Source of the DNA: Axinella damicornis
Taxonomy: Eukaryota > Porifera > Demospongiae > Axinellida > Axinellidae
Direction: 5' to 3'
Length of the DNA: 64,000 bases
NCBI GenBank assembly: GCA_963931865.1
Contig: OZ007506.1
Span: forward strand, 20,692,100 to 20,756,099
Numbering within the stretch: the first letter of the stretch is position 1; the number at the start of each line of letters is the position of its first letter. Shown here in pieces: positions 1 to 12,103 of the stretch. Position numbers and translations under genes: made by a program. A model generated the notes under the pieces. That model was not told the origin of the DNA. It made no database searches and was given only the letters and a program-made list of their open reading frames with translations.

Positions 1-1330
1 CTACATTGAGATTGGCTACATTGACATTGGCTGCATTGACAATTGGTGGCATTGACATTGGCTACATTACATTGACTGGATTGACATTGGGTGCATTGAC
101 ATTGGGTGCATTGACATTGGCTGCATTGACATTGGCTATACATTGACATTAAATCAACATTGGTGGCATTGACATTGGCGGCATTGACATTGGCTGCATT
201 GACAATTGGTGGCATTGACATTGGCTACATTACATTGACTGGATTGACATTGGGTGCATTGACATTGGGTGCATTGACATTGGCTGCATTGACATTGGCT
301 ATACATTGACATTAAATCAACATTGGTGGCATTGACATTGGCGGCATTGACATTGGCTGCATTGACATTGGCTGCATTGACATTGGCTGCATTGGCATTA
401 GCTGCATGACATTGGCTGCATTGACATTGGCTGCATTGCACTGACATTGGCTGCATTGACATTGGTGGCATTGACATTGGCTACATTACATTGACTGGAT
501 TGACATTGGTTACATTGACATTGGCTACATTGACATTGGCTACATTGACATTGGTTAAATCAACATTGGCGGCGTTGACATTGGCTGCATTGGCATTAGC
601 TGCATGACATTGGCTGATTGACATTGGCAGCATTAACATTGGCGGCATTGACATTGGCTACACTGACATTGGCTACATTGACATTGACTGGATTGACATT
701 GGGTGCATTGACATTGGCTGCATTGACATTGGCTACATTACATTGACTGGATTGACATTGGGTGCATTGACATTGGCTGCATTGACATTGGTTACATTGA
801 CATTGGCTGCATTGACATATTGGCTGCATTGACATTGGCTACATTGACATTGGCTACATTGACATTGGCTGCATTGACATTGGCTACATCGACATTGGCT
901 GCATTGACATTGGCTGCATTGACATTGGGTGCATTGACATTGGCTACATCGACATTGGGTGCATTGACATTGGCTGCATTGACATTGGTTACATTGACAT
1001 TGGCTGCATTGACATATTGGCTGCATTGACATTGGCTGCATTGACATTGGCTGCATTGACATTGGCTGCATTGACATTGGCTGCATTGACATTGGCTGCA
1101 TTGACATTGGCTGCATTGACATTGGCTGCATTGACATTGGCTGCATTGACATTGGCTGCATTGACATTGGCTGCATTGACATTGGCTGCATTGACATTGG
1201 CTGCATTGACATTGACTACATTGACATTGACATTGGCTGCATTGACATTGGCTGCATTGACATTGGGTACATTGACATTGGCTGCATTGACATTGACTGC
1301 ATTGACATTTGCTACAATGACATTTGCATG
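1..1330. repeat. 15-bp minisatellite array
   Basis: The stretch is a tandem array of a 15-bp unit close to CATTGACATTGGCTG, with point variants and occasional short indels. It is most homogeneous at about 1020-1210. Because 15 is divisible by three, it gives open frames on both strands with 5-residue periodicity (for example A-A-L-T-L). These are artefacts of the repeat and not genes. The array runs off the left edge, so its full size is unknown. Confidence 0.95.
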
Positions 1331-2669
1331 CATTGCATTAAGTATTGCATTGTGCATAGCATCAGCAATGATGTATGGGATGAGCTCTGGTGAGTGGCTC
1401 GGTACAGATACTAGATAAGATGGTAATTGATAATTGTGAAGCTGCTATAGGCAGGCTTTACTGTAGCTAGCCCCTGCATGATTCCCTCACATCACACTAA
1501 TGGCTGTTATATTTCCTTACCTTGGTATGGGAATTTACGGTTATGTGGATGAGAACTGAGGGGGGAATCCTTGATGAATTTTTAGGATTCCCTAAAGTCC
1601 ATCCCTGGCTCCCAAGGCCAGGCATTCACATGCACCGCTGACACCTAAAGCTGGGTAAAGGATTTGAAAACTGGCAAAGTTAAGGTGGTCCTATAGCCAC
1701 CCACCCGCATCCTGCCTGCATCTAGTTTGGTGACTTTGGTCCCGCCTCATTCCCCACTGTCATACAATGGTAAAATGACAGTGTAATATTCGGTGTAGAA
1801 CAGCTAGTACTGTGATCGGACTGGTCATCTGATAGCAACCTATCGTATTATCATCTATACAGTTGTGTATTATGTAAGAGCACCACTCCTTGTATGTTGG
1901 ATTTACTCTAGCGCTCGCATCATCAGCTGTACGTTGGTGATCAATAGTCTCGTTCCCAGACTGTTTATCCAGCACGTGTATCGCTTCCAGTAACGGGGTC
2001 ATTTATACTAAAAGCGATCCATGCTGGGGTTGGTCGGGGAATAGGTGATCAGAATGCCTACTGTTGTGGATCAAATATCATGTTGACAATACTGTACCAA
2101 GCAATGTCTGTGTCTGTTACAACATGCATAGTTCTTGTGAGATTACTCTGCTACTTGTGAGTTGTGTGTGCACATCATGTCAGCTAGTCTCGTGGGCTGG
2201 ACGGTGTGGTAGTGGTGCTTGTGTGTGGGCTCTCGAGAGCTGTATACTGCTCCACCATTCTTGTCACCAAGCTGTGCACAAGGACGGCCTAGCAGGGAGT
2301 GTGTGGTGGCAGGTGGGAGGGAGGGGGAGTGGAAGGGAGGAAGGTTGAGGGGGATGTATAGCGTGATGTACAAAGTGGTTTCACAGTGCAGACCAACAAT
2401 GGAAAATCTGCACTGAGAGACTAACCACCTTATCACGTGCAAGGCTTTCCTTCTGAAGTTGTGTGGCTAAATCCGGAATGGAATTCCTGGGTACAAGGCT
2501 AGAGCAGCACTCAAGATGACTGGCAGGTCTAGATCTAGAGTTATACTGAGAAGCATCTGAGCTTTTATACGCACCTCGTGTTCAAGAAAGCCCATGACTA
2601 CATGGACAGGCACTAGCACTGCCTCATACTCCACACTGCAGACACGCAGCTGGAGGAGCCTGAGCTATA
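1331..2669. other. Intergenic, no gene seen
   Basis: No open frame here carries recognisable protein similarity or a believable exon structure. The stretch lies downstream (3') of the minus-strand KRIT1 gene and should hold its 3' UTR. I could not place a polyadenylation signal with confidence. Confidence 0.6.
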
Positions 2670-3916
2670 TTATGGTACCTTCTTGCAGTGAATCAGCAGC
2701 TTGACAGAGCGATCCTTCCGGTACAGTACCAACTCGTGCTTCTCAGCAGAGACATCCCACTCTAGTCCCTCGAAACCTAGACTCTGTAGTAACAACTGAG
2801 GGAGGGAGGGAGGGAGGGAGGGAGGGAGGGAGGGAGGGAGGGACGGAGGGAGGGACGGAGGGAGGGAGGGAGGGAGGGACGGAGGGAGGGAGGGACGGAG
2901 GGAGGGGAGGGGAGGGGAGGAGAGGGAGCAGGGAGGGGGAGAGGGGAGGGAGCAGGGAGGGGGAGAGAGAGGGAGGGAGAGAATTAAGGGCTGGAGGTAG
3001 GTGCATGGGAGGGAGGTTATAATTACCTCTTCCAGAGTGTGTAGTCAAGAGCTAGTACTTTCTTGCTATCAAAGTGTGCTATTGTTATTAACTCATCATG
3101 TGTTTGGAGCAAGCTGTGAATATTGCTGTCTCCCAGTTCATCCACTCACGTTGTTCTCCTTGTTCATAATGTGGAACCCCAGTGTGTTGATACCGACACT
3201 GACAGGAAGGTGAGACTTGCGACCGAGCTTGCCGGGCGATTGTAAGGTAGTACAAAATGATGGAATTGAGCATCAATAACTGAGTTCATTACTTGCAGAG
3301 CAATTGGACTTACCGGGCTGGATAGCTTTGAGACCTTGGTTATGAGGGCCCCCTCATAGAAGGTAGCCCCATAGTAAGGCCACTGCCAGCAGTGTTTCAA
3401 GTAGTGCACATAGAGCAGCTGTAAAATTAAGTATCAGATATAGAAATTCATTGGGAGCCACGCCCTGCATGATGTCATTGTTGCATGATGATGTCATTGC
3501 AGATGATGTCATATGTCTATACCTTGGTGTCCTCCATATTGAGGTCTGATGTCTCAGCGTGCTTAGTCAGCACTCTCCTCTCGAACTCCACCCTCCTCTT
3601 GGAAGTGGTCATGTGAGCCGGCAGCACCTCTCTCAGCTGATCCTTCAGGAAGCCCGATCGGTGCACCATCACGTTGTGGTCACCATAGGCAATCTGGGAC
3701 AGAGAGGGAGAGGATGCAGGCAACCATACAGTCCATCCACCGGACAACTATCAGCCAACCAGTGAAGGCTATGCAGAGCAGGAGGAAGAAAAGTGACTTC
3801 TGTACTTGTGTATGGTACCTGCATGGAAATCCCAGCTAGGTATATGGCGTCCTCCTCAGAACAAGGATAATATCCACTGAGAACATGTCTGTGGGCCTGA
3901 GAGAGAGAGAGAGGGT

Positions 3917-3948
<32 letters not shown>

Positions 3949-5374
3949 CGGAGAGTGCCCCGTTATTGTGCCTGGAGATAGTTCATCTCATAACCAGTAA
4001 CAGTTTGAGATGCAACGATACAGCCATCAAAATGAATAGCAGTTCTAGCCCCCTCCCGGAGCACAAGATTGGCTTACGTACGTCTGCATAGAGGAACTCC
4101 AGTGCAACTGGGTCGGACACCTGCAATAGTATGCATACATACATGATATTACACAGGCTCATTGCTATGTAGCGAATGCTCAGAAGTGCACACAGCCTCG
4201 TTCCCAGGCTGCCTGGGAATGAGGCTAAACTGAACATAGACATAGCAAGCAATGACCAGTACAGGACATTTCCGCTGAGGAGCGTTCATCAGCTGCTAGC
4301 TGGTACAACTGAAAATTTACTCTTCCAGGTTTTTCTCTAATTACCAATTTCTTTGTATAACACTTGTACCAGCTAGCAGCTTATGAACGCTCCTCAGCTG
4401 AAATGTCCTGTACTGGTCATTGTTTGCTACGTCTATGCTCCATCAAGTTGACTACTGAACGCACACGTACATAATATCGCATCACCTGAGGTCAAGATCA
4501 CTGATCAAGGCAGTATGTACAGTATTTGCATACTGGAGGTACATGGGAATGGGCCTGGGAAGGAGGCTACTATCTAACAGTAACAGTCGAGGCCATCCCT
4601 TTATTTTTTCATCCATGGATCAATGATGGTGAAATATTTCCCTAAGGTCTCTTCACTCGGCGTAGTACAAGAAGGATATGAATGAATATGGCCACCTTAC
4701 AACGAGCTGTGTACCCACCATTCTCTCAGTGCTGAGAGGGAAGAAGACGTTTCTCCTGAGGTACAGGGTGGGGACCTCCTCTGTGCTGCTCCGTGCGGAG
4801 GAATACTGCCCCAGCAGCTTCCCCCAGGTGGACACCAGCTTGAGGGGCTTGTCTGTGTCGCCCAGCTGCAGCTCTGGTGAGTTGGGAGGGGGGGGGGGGG
4901 GGGATCTATACCACATGTTCTTAAACAATTAAGTGGTGTACATGTGACTGTATTCAACATCTGCTAGGCACATTTTCTTACACTGAACAAGTAAGACAGT
5001 ATAGCAGCTACAGCCTACCCAGACTATCGGAGAGGATCCAGAGGGCGAAGAGGCTGTGATACTCCCTGCCGACCTTGACCAGCTTGTAGATATCCTGCAA
5101 AACATGACAACCCAGTAAGCAATGACATAGCCTCGTTCCCAGGCCCGAGCCGGCGAGCCTGGGAATGAGGTTAGCAATGACAAGACAAAAGGGTAGCAGC
5201 AGAGGTCCTCAAACTGCAATGTCCAAAGCTGGCATTCAAGTATTTGCAGGTAAAGTGAGAGATCAGGCAGACTGACCTGTATGACATCACTGGCAGAGGT
5301 CTCTCTGCCTCGGAAGAAGTGGGCAACATGATGCTGCCCGTTCATGAAGTTGACACGCTGTCTCCTCACAGTCT

Positions 5375-5414
<40 letters not shown>

Positions 5415-6087
5415 GGGTGAGGGGGTGTGTAGGTACGTGTGAGTGTGGAGAGTGAAGTGCAGAGAGTCACACATGACCGAAATGTAAGCTGGCCTTTAAT
5501 CACTGGATATTGAGGAGTATGATTAAAAGTTATTTCCACCTTTGGTTTCTTCTTCTTCCTGGGTGTTTCCTCCTCCTCCAGGATGTGACCCAGACTACCT
5601 CGGAAGGCAAGTTCCCCTCCTCCCTCCCCATCTACACCATCCTGTAGGTCCTCGAGGACAGGGAACGGCTGAGGGAAGGAGAGGAGGGTTGGGGAGAGGG
5701 GGAGACCTCCAGTGGGCTGTGGAGGGGAGAGAGAGAGACTGCATGAAGGGGGTGCACACAATGCAAGATAATCTGCACAAAGCCACAAGCATTGTCTGTG
5801 GTTAATTTACAGCACACAAACACACACATAACCACCACTGCCCCCTGGATACAGCCAGTAACAAGTGTAGTACTGTAACTATAGATATGTGGTATATACC
5901 GGGTTTTTGTATGCCTCTCTGAGCAGCTGTGTGGTTCCCTCCCAGTCGTTCATCCTGCACTCCAGACACACAGCCAGTGGAGACTTGCCATCGACGTCCA
6001 GAGCAGCCTGCACGAGAGGGAAGGAAGCTTCCAAGTTACAGTCATATGAGCACGTCACATGACACACATACATGGCACACACACTTA

Positions 6088-6147
<60 letters not shown>

Positions 6148-7908
6148 CACGTTCACACTCACGTACTTTGATTCTGTCTCCCTCCCTCTGTTTGAGAAGG
6201 TAGGACACAACCACAGTGTGTCCTGTGGCCGCCGCCAGGTGCAGGGGGGTGGATCCTGAGGAGTTCCTATGGAAGCAGAGAGCAGCAACAAACCTTAAAG
6301 GGTATACATGTACATGTAGATGAGGGATTTCAACTCTAAACCATCTCATACCGGATCACTCTTAGTCTCATACCGGATCACTCCGTCAATTATGTATCAA
6401 CCCAGACAATTCTCTTGCAGCGCAAGAAGTTGGGGTGGGCTAGCCTCGTACCCAGGCCCCTTCCCACAGGGGGCAAGACTAGCCTCGTACCCAGGCCCCT
6501 TCCCACAGGGGGCAAGGCCTCAAAGCACTAACACATACGTTCTGGTTATTCATCAGGTATGCTATACAATATAATCTAGCTTGCAATATATATAATCTAA
6601 TGTACTGCACAAACAAAGATTATTCTAGTCCACCCTCAGGCTGGTACAGCTGTTTGCACAATCTTTGCACTTTGCCAGTTAGCTAGCTACAAACGGCTGA
6701 TATCTAATTGAATTTTTGGTTAACTTTAAGTGCTCAGTCTGCATGAGTCAGCGTTTTCTGGGTACGGTCTCTAATTAACTACTTCCGTCCGCTGTTGGTA
6801 GCCTGCAAAGTGCAAAGATTGTGCAAACTGCTGTACAAGGCACTCGGCAATTACCGAGCGCCTGGGAACGGGGCTAGTAATGATGCAGCACGTCCCACAG
6901 TGACCACACTTACTGTATTCCTAGTGAGGCAGAGGCTTCTTCAACCAGGACCTTGACTACCTCCAGCTCACCGTACCTGGATACGGGGAGAGGTGTAACC
7001 ATGGCAACTTGTTCAGGACGCCCAATCAGACTTAATTTTACCTTAGGGTTATATATGGATGATGAGACAAACAGGATAGTTCAAATTCGCTCCTTACCAG
7101 CAGGCATAGTGGAGAGGGGCCCAGGAGTCTGAGTCTCTCTCGTCTGCGGCCATCCCCAGGCGGACACACCTCCTCACACCATCCACATCACCCTCACACG
7201 TGAACTTGTGCAGCGGAAACATGTCAACCCAGTCCGGCAGGCTGCAGGAAGGGGTGGGGAGGGATGGGGGGAGGAGAGGGAGCAGGGGGTATGGGGGGCA
7301 GATTAGATGTTAAGAGGAATTCTGACAGAGACACAAATCCCATTTCAAACTTCACGTTCAGCATTACATATGCTGGCATTAGCAGCTGTAATGCTTTAGT
7401 TTAGCCTATTTGGACTCTGCTGCTCCAAGTTGTCATTAGCGACGAGCGTGTGAGCATAGTGGTAGTGAAATGATTTTCAAGTTTGACTGTAATGTATATA
7501 TAGCTTGTTTCATTCAACAGAAATGTGTCAGTGAAGTGCGTACACCTCCTAATAGTTAAGAGAGGAAATGGGTCAACTCACCAACACATGCAATACCTCC
7601 TGAAATTAAACATTGCGGTCAAGCTTGGAATATAATGACACAAACCAATATATTACTCTCATTCAATATGCCATAAATTGGCTCAAGTGGTTCATGCATG
7701 ACATGTCGGCCATATGGCTTCCTCTGCTCACCCGTCTCCCTGCACCTTTACAATCCACTTGCCCTTCTTCTCACTGACAGCCTGGTAGTCAGGAGTGCCC
7801 TTGCCAAAGTGCTCGTTGACCACCACACAGTTCACCTGAAGAGAGGAATAGATCCGTGACGATTCTTACCAAGGAACTCTTTACAACATACTGTTTGCTA
7901 TACACGCA

Positions 7909-7945
<37 letters not shown>

Positions 7946-10021
7946 ACACCACACCACACATACACATGCACACACACTCACACATCACACACATATACAC
8001 ACACACTCACTCTCCCAAATTGCAGTCCGGACCCAAAGAGAGGGTTCTTAACAATCACATCCACAGGGTAGTCCTCTAGCAATGAGTAGGTTTCATTCAA
8101 CTTGGCAATGGTAGATGTCGTGGTCTCATGCAAAGCGCTATCTTCCCCTGCACCATGAAAGGGGGTGGAGCTGAGAATAGGCTGTTTCCTTTTCGGTGGG
8201 GAGTGGGGAGGGGTGTCTCCGAGTGCATGGCCGAAGAGGGGGTTTGGGATGTGCATCTTCACCCTCCCCTCCAGACTGGGGGCAAACAGACTGTTAATAG
8301 CACCTGGTACCATGTGTTGCTCCCTCAACCAGCTGCAGGAGGAGGGGAGGAGGGGGAGGGAAGGGAGGTGTGGTGGGGACGAGGGGGGAGAGAAGAGTGG
8401 AAGAGGAACAGGGAGAGGGCCGGGGAAGGGAGGCTACTAACATCATCCTCGGGAACAACAACAACAACAACAACAACAACAGCAACAGTGGTTAGTTTTG
8501 GTTTGATTTACTAAAACTACAACAACAACAACAACGTTATATAGGACCAAAACAACAACTCTAGCCCACTCATGATCAAGCTGTCATCCTCCGGCCAACT
8601 AGTGATCAGGCTCTCTCCTCTGGCCCACTCATGATCAAGCTCTCATCCTCCGGTCCACTCATGATCAAGCTCTCATCCTCCAGCCCACTCATGATCAAGC
8701 TCTCATCCTCCGTCCCACTCATGATCAAGCTCTCATCCTCCAGCCTACTCATGATCAAGCTCTCATCCTCCGGTCCACTCATTATCAAGCTCTCATACTC
8801 CGGCCCACTCATGATCAAGCTCTCATCCTCTAGCCTACTCATGATCAAGCTCTCATACTCCGGCCCACTCATGATCAAGCTCTCATCCTCCAGCCCACTC
8901 ATGATCAAGCTCTCATCCTCTGTCCCACTCATGATCAAGCTCTCATCCTCCAGCCCACTCATGATCAAGCTCTCATCCTCTGTCCCACTCATGATCAAGC
9001 TCTCATCGTTCGGCCCACTCATAATCAAGCTCTCATCCTCCAGCCTACTCATGATCAAGTTCTCACCCTCTGGCCCACTCATGATCAAGCTGCTAGATAT
9101 ATAGAGGGTTGACTCACTGATCGAGTGCAGCCAGCATCTCCCTGGTGAAGGGGTGGATCTTGAGCGAGCTCTCCACCATCCCTCGCAACAGGTTGCCTAG
9201 CTCGTAGAAACTTGGGTACTCCGGGGAGGAAGGATATTGTGAGACGATCGTGGAGTCTGGAGGAGGGGGGGAGGGGAGGGGCAAGTATAAGACTATAGCA
9301 GAGTTCTAAAATTGCAACATTTGCCAGAGGAAGGAATTTGCACAGGTAGCCGTTCTATTCTTGTGCTCTTTCCTATTGGGAATGCTATTTTTAGCTGTTG
9401 CATATCCATGTCATTATCAAGCAAACGCTTAAAAAAACTATCTAGTTTTGCTCACCACTGTGTGTAACGGGGACAACGTAGCACATGAAAACCCCGAGCT
9501 CCAGTGGCTTGCCGCTCAGAGGATCCACCTGCTTCCCTCCTCCATGCACAGAGAGGAACACTGTCCTGCGCCCCTGCATCCCCGGGGCATCCACAATCCC
9601 AGCCTTCCCGGCCAGGTTCACTGTCCATGCTTGACTCTCGTGAAGCAGTGTCTGTTCTGGGTCCTGCCCTGCAAGGACCGGCCCAGAGAACGCTCCCAGA
9701 TGAAGGAGAAATGGTTCCGATGGCCATCTCCGTAAAAGGATCTCATAATCGTTTGGGTTGTACTCCAGTAGATTGATGTAGGAGTGGAACTCTTTGTCTG
9801 CTCTCCTGCGGAGGAAGAGTGCCGCCACCCGCAGGCTAGGAGGGCCCCTGCATAAAGTAGAGACAGAACATGCTTGCTGGTGGTACAAGCACTGATATAC
9901 CGGTTTGCTTGGACCAGAATGAATTGTCACAAGGAAATCTGCAGTTTGATGCGCAGGTAATTAGTACCCAGTGCGACTCCGCTTCTCACCTCTGCTGATC
10001 TGAAGCTTTTCTCACCGGCAT
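2670..10021 (-). CDS. KRIT1: KRIT1 (CCM1) ortholog, about 820 aa, 20 exons
   Basis: KRIT1 is a scaffold of the cerebral cavernous malformation complex. It binds Rap1, HEG1 and ICAP1 and acts at cell junctions. Exons in transcript order: 10021-9990, 9847-9456, 9256-9118, 8332-8011, 7835-7732, 7599-7582, 7241-7098, 6976-6914, 6266-6167, 6007-5900, 5668-5540, 5372-5277, 5094-5019, 4873-4719, 4120-4082, 3896-3819, 3693-3523, 3418-3314, 3215-3150, 2795-2670. Phases close at every join. Domain order matches vertebrate KRIT1: an N-terminal Nudix-like domain (YEILLRRW), NPLF motifs at 8011-8332, ankyrin repeats (DSWAPLHYACW, STPLHLAAATGH), then a FERM domain (LYLRRNVFFPLS, CWQWPYYGATFYEGALITK, SVGINTLGFHIMN). 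The third vertebrate NPxF motif is replaced by NEHF. The 18-nt exon is inferred from splice sites and phase. The C-terminus (HCKKVP then stop) is shorter than in vertebrates, so a further exon cannot be excluded. I am confident of the family and less so of the two ends. Confidence 0.93.
2798..2984. repeat. GGGA-type purine microsatellite
   Basis: The run is of GGGA/GGAG units on the plus strand. It lies immediately upstream of the last KRIT1 exon, so on the KRIT1 (minus) strand it forms a long CCCT polypyrimidine tract leading into the 3' splice site. Confidence 0.9.
3917..3946. repeat. Poly-G tract (about 30 nt)
   Basis: An uninterrupted G run in a KRIT1 intron, about 20 bp upstream of the acceptor of exon 3896-3819 when read on the minus strand. 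Its true length may be poorly resolved by sequencing. Confidence 0.9.
4193..4228. mobile_element. Tiny TAGCCTCG-family element
   Basis: This 36-bp hairpin has ends CAGCCTCGTTCCC and GGGAATGAGGCTA. Its flanks AAGTGCACA and AACTGAACA match at 7 of 9 positions, as expected for a decayed 9-bp target-site duplication. It belongs to the family described at 57878-58276 and lies in a KRIT1 intron. Confidence 0.55.
4236..4437. repeat. Foldback element, about 202 bp
   Basis: Inverted arms of about 75 bp begin CATAGACATAGCAAGCAATG and end with its near-complement. They flank an AT-rich centre. It lies within a KRIT1 intron. No coding capacity and no clear target-site duplication were seen. It looks like a MITE or foldback element of a family different from the TAG(T/C)CTCG group. 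Confidence 0.8.
5128..5173. mobile_element. 46-bp TAGCCTCG-family element with 9-bp TSD
   Basis: The ends are TAGCCTCGTTCCCAGGC and GCCTGGGAATGAGGTTA. Perfect 9-bp direct repeats GCAATGACA flank it at 5119-5127 and 5174-5182. It lies within the KRIT1 intron between exons 5372-5277 and 5094-5019. It has no coding capacity and must move in trans. Confidence 0.8.
5375..5411. repeat. Poly-G tract forming a KRIT1 acceptor pyrimidine tract
   Basis: There are about 37 consecutive G residues on the plus strand. On the KRIT1 strand this is a poly-C run that abuts the AG acceptor of exon 5372-5277 directly. Confidence 0.9.
6090..6145. repeat. (CA)n microsatellite
   Basis: A CA dinucleotide run in the KRIT1 intron just downstream (transcript sense) of ankyrin exon 6266-6167. 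Cys-Val and Thr-His open frames across it are repeat artefacts. A second CA-rich tract lies at about 7911-8010 beside exon 8332-8011. Confidence 0.92.
6440..6515. repeat. Tandem 39-bp repeat, two copies
   Basis: Two near-identical direct copies start CTAGCCTCGTACCCAGGCCC and end at a GGGGGCAAG motif. The first half resembles the end of the TAGCCTCG transposon family, so this may be a tandemly duplicated element end. Confidence 0.7.
6646..6833. repeat. Inverted repeat, about 188 bp
   Basis: Arms of about 29 bp read AGCTGTTTGCACAATCTTTG on the left, with the complement near 6805-6833. They flank a non-coding centre in a KRIT1 intron. It is probably another small foldback element. No target-site duplication was identified. 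Confidence 0.65.
8569..9093. repeat. 30-bp minisatellite in KRIT1 intron
   Basis: About 17 copies of a 30-bp unit (TCATGATCAAGCTCTCATCC plus a variable CTCCRGYCCAC part). It lies between KRIT1 exons 9256-9118 and 8332-8011. Because 30 is divisible by three, both strands are open (10-residue units such as MIKLSSSGPL and SLIMSGPEDE). I read these as repeat artefacts, since they fit no exon of KRIT1. Confidence 0.92.
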
Positions 10022-10131
10022 CTCCTTTTCACTTTGCAGGTTATGCACGCAGCCACACCCATTAAATGTTGTTGTGGGAGACGCCCATGTTTTCCATTTA
10101 GTGCGCACATAACTACGAGGCTGATTTGCTA
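10022..10131. promoter_or_regulatory. Bidirectional KRIT1/PDHA1 intergenic promoter region
   Basis: Only 110 bp separate the inferred KRIT1 start codon (minus strand, 10021) from the PDHA1-A start codon (plus strand, 10132). Both 5' UTRs and core promoters must fit here or overlap the neighbouring gene. No TATA box at a standard position is evident. Confidence 0.6.
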
Positions 10132-12072
10132 ATGTTGTCTGGAAGGTTTGCTGGCGCTTTTTCCAGAGCGCTGGGGTTGGTATGCCCCCTCAGAGGGAAG
10201 GTAGGTTGTGGATATGCACTGAAAAATGGATTGAGAAGCTCTGTGGTCTGGTCTGGCGGACCAGCGAGACTACTGCTAATAATAAACTCATGACTGTGCT
10301 CACTCCTAAGCGGTTTCCCGCTGCAGGTCCTGAGCGGTGTTCGGCTTCAGACCACGGCCGCTACTGCCAGGTTCACACTACCAGTGAGGAATAAAGCAAC
10401 ACAATTAGTTACTAAGTTTAATACCAGGTCATAATGTGCAGAGAATTGCGTACCATACATATTACATAGGCGGTGGAAGCTGTTTCAACTAGGGGGGGCA
10501 CTGGCTTATCCTGATTTTTTTTTTTTAGGGGGAGGCTGTTGAATGGACGGGGGGGGCGTCGTTGTCGCTGCTACCGTCTGAATCACTACCAGCTTCAAGG
10601 GGCTGCACCGACGAAGAAGTCTGGGAATCACACTCACTGTCAGTTCTTTTCGCTGGTGGGATAAAAAAGCTCGAAATCGCTCGCTGTCTCTTCATAGCTG
10701 TCGCCACGTGGCCTCCAGATTATGGATCGCCTAGCTGGCCGTGTCTCGTTCCCAGCAGCGTTTTGCAGACTGGGAACGAGATGTGGTGCAAACTTTCGTG
10801 GGGGCACCAGGAAGGTATTTCGCGTTTGTGGGGGCACGGGACCCCAGTGCCCCCCCCCCCCCCAGTTCCGCCGCCTATGAAATATCGGTAGTCAAGCAAC
10901 CACAGCTGATCAGCTTTGATGGGAAAGACTAGATGATACTAGAGAAAGTACTTCCCTTGTGCACATACCAACACCCTCTCCTTCCCTGTCCTTTCCTCTA
11001 CCTCCCATCCATCCCCCCTCTCTCTTCCCCACAGGATGAGGTGTACAAACTACACCACCTGGAGGGTGGACCCTCCCGAGAGGTGGAATTATCTCGGAAT
11101 GACCTGCTCCAGTTCTACCGTGAAATGAACATCATCAGAGAGATGGAGAACAGTGCCAGAACCCTCTACCAGGAGAAGAAGATCAGAGGCTTCCTGCACG
11201 TCTACATCGGACAGGTCAGGGCGTCAAGGAGTATTAGCATACGACTGTCACATGACATGCCCACGGAGCTCATCTAACCGTCACATGACATGCCCACAGA
11301 GCTCATGTAAATTGTCCCTTTACACACAGGTTACAAATTACAATATGACATAATGTAGTACAACTTCCCTCTTCCCTCCATTATGCTAGCTCTCTCTCCC
11401 TCACACATTAGGAGGCATGTGCGGTGGGCATGGAGGCAGCCATCACCAAGGAAGATCCGGTGATCACAGCCTACCGTTGCCATGGGTGGACCTACACCAG
11501 GGGCGTCCCTGTAAAGAACATCCTTGCTGAGCTCACCGGTGAGAGAGAGAGAGCTGTATTCATTTGCTCATGCAGGTACCAATTTGGTAGCTGGCGTGAT
11601 CCAAATTTTCAGAAAATATTGGCACACTACAAGACATCTCTTCTGCTCCATTCACGATGTGCTCTCTCCGACCTCATCCTCCCTCTAGGCAAGAGCACTG
11701 GCTGCTCCCTGGGCAAGGGAGGCTCCATGCACATGTACGGTGAGAACTACTACGGTGGTAACGGGATTGTCGGAGCCCAGGTGAGTGTCACAGCCTGGCC
11801 AATAGTGGTTATGTGCAGGTTCTGCCACCGCTAGTCAGTGGCCAACCATTTTCTTGACCACTCCTCACTCTACTAATTCAAGTCAGTATGGGCGAACCCT
11901 GTGTGCTATACTATACTGGTGTATCTTCTTGGTCACATGATTGCCTGTGACTCTCACATGACAGGTGCCCCTGGGTGCTGGCATAGCGTTTGCTCAGAAG
12001 TACAACGACTCTGGCAGGATCTGTGTCACGCTGTATGGAGATGGTGCTGCAAACCAGGGACAGGTATGTTCC

Positions 12073-12103
<31 letters not shown>

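Noticed and set aside
1..1330. CRISPR-like regular repeat array
   Set aside because: The repeats are contiguous 15-bp tandem units with no unique spacers, and the context is animal nuclear DNA.
733..1418. Long open frames on both strands (MSMQP and AALTL repeats)
   Set aside because: They follow from a 15-bp repeat unit divisible by three. There is no independent coding evidence.
2624..2659. Extra KRIT1 terminal exon encoding APPAACLQCGV
   Set aside because: It would require a 19-bp intron, which is too short to splice. Reading straight through to TAA at 2670-2672 is simpler.
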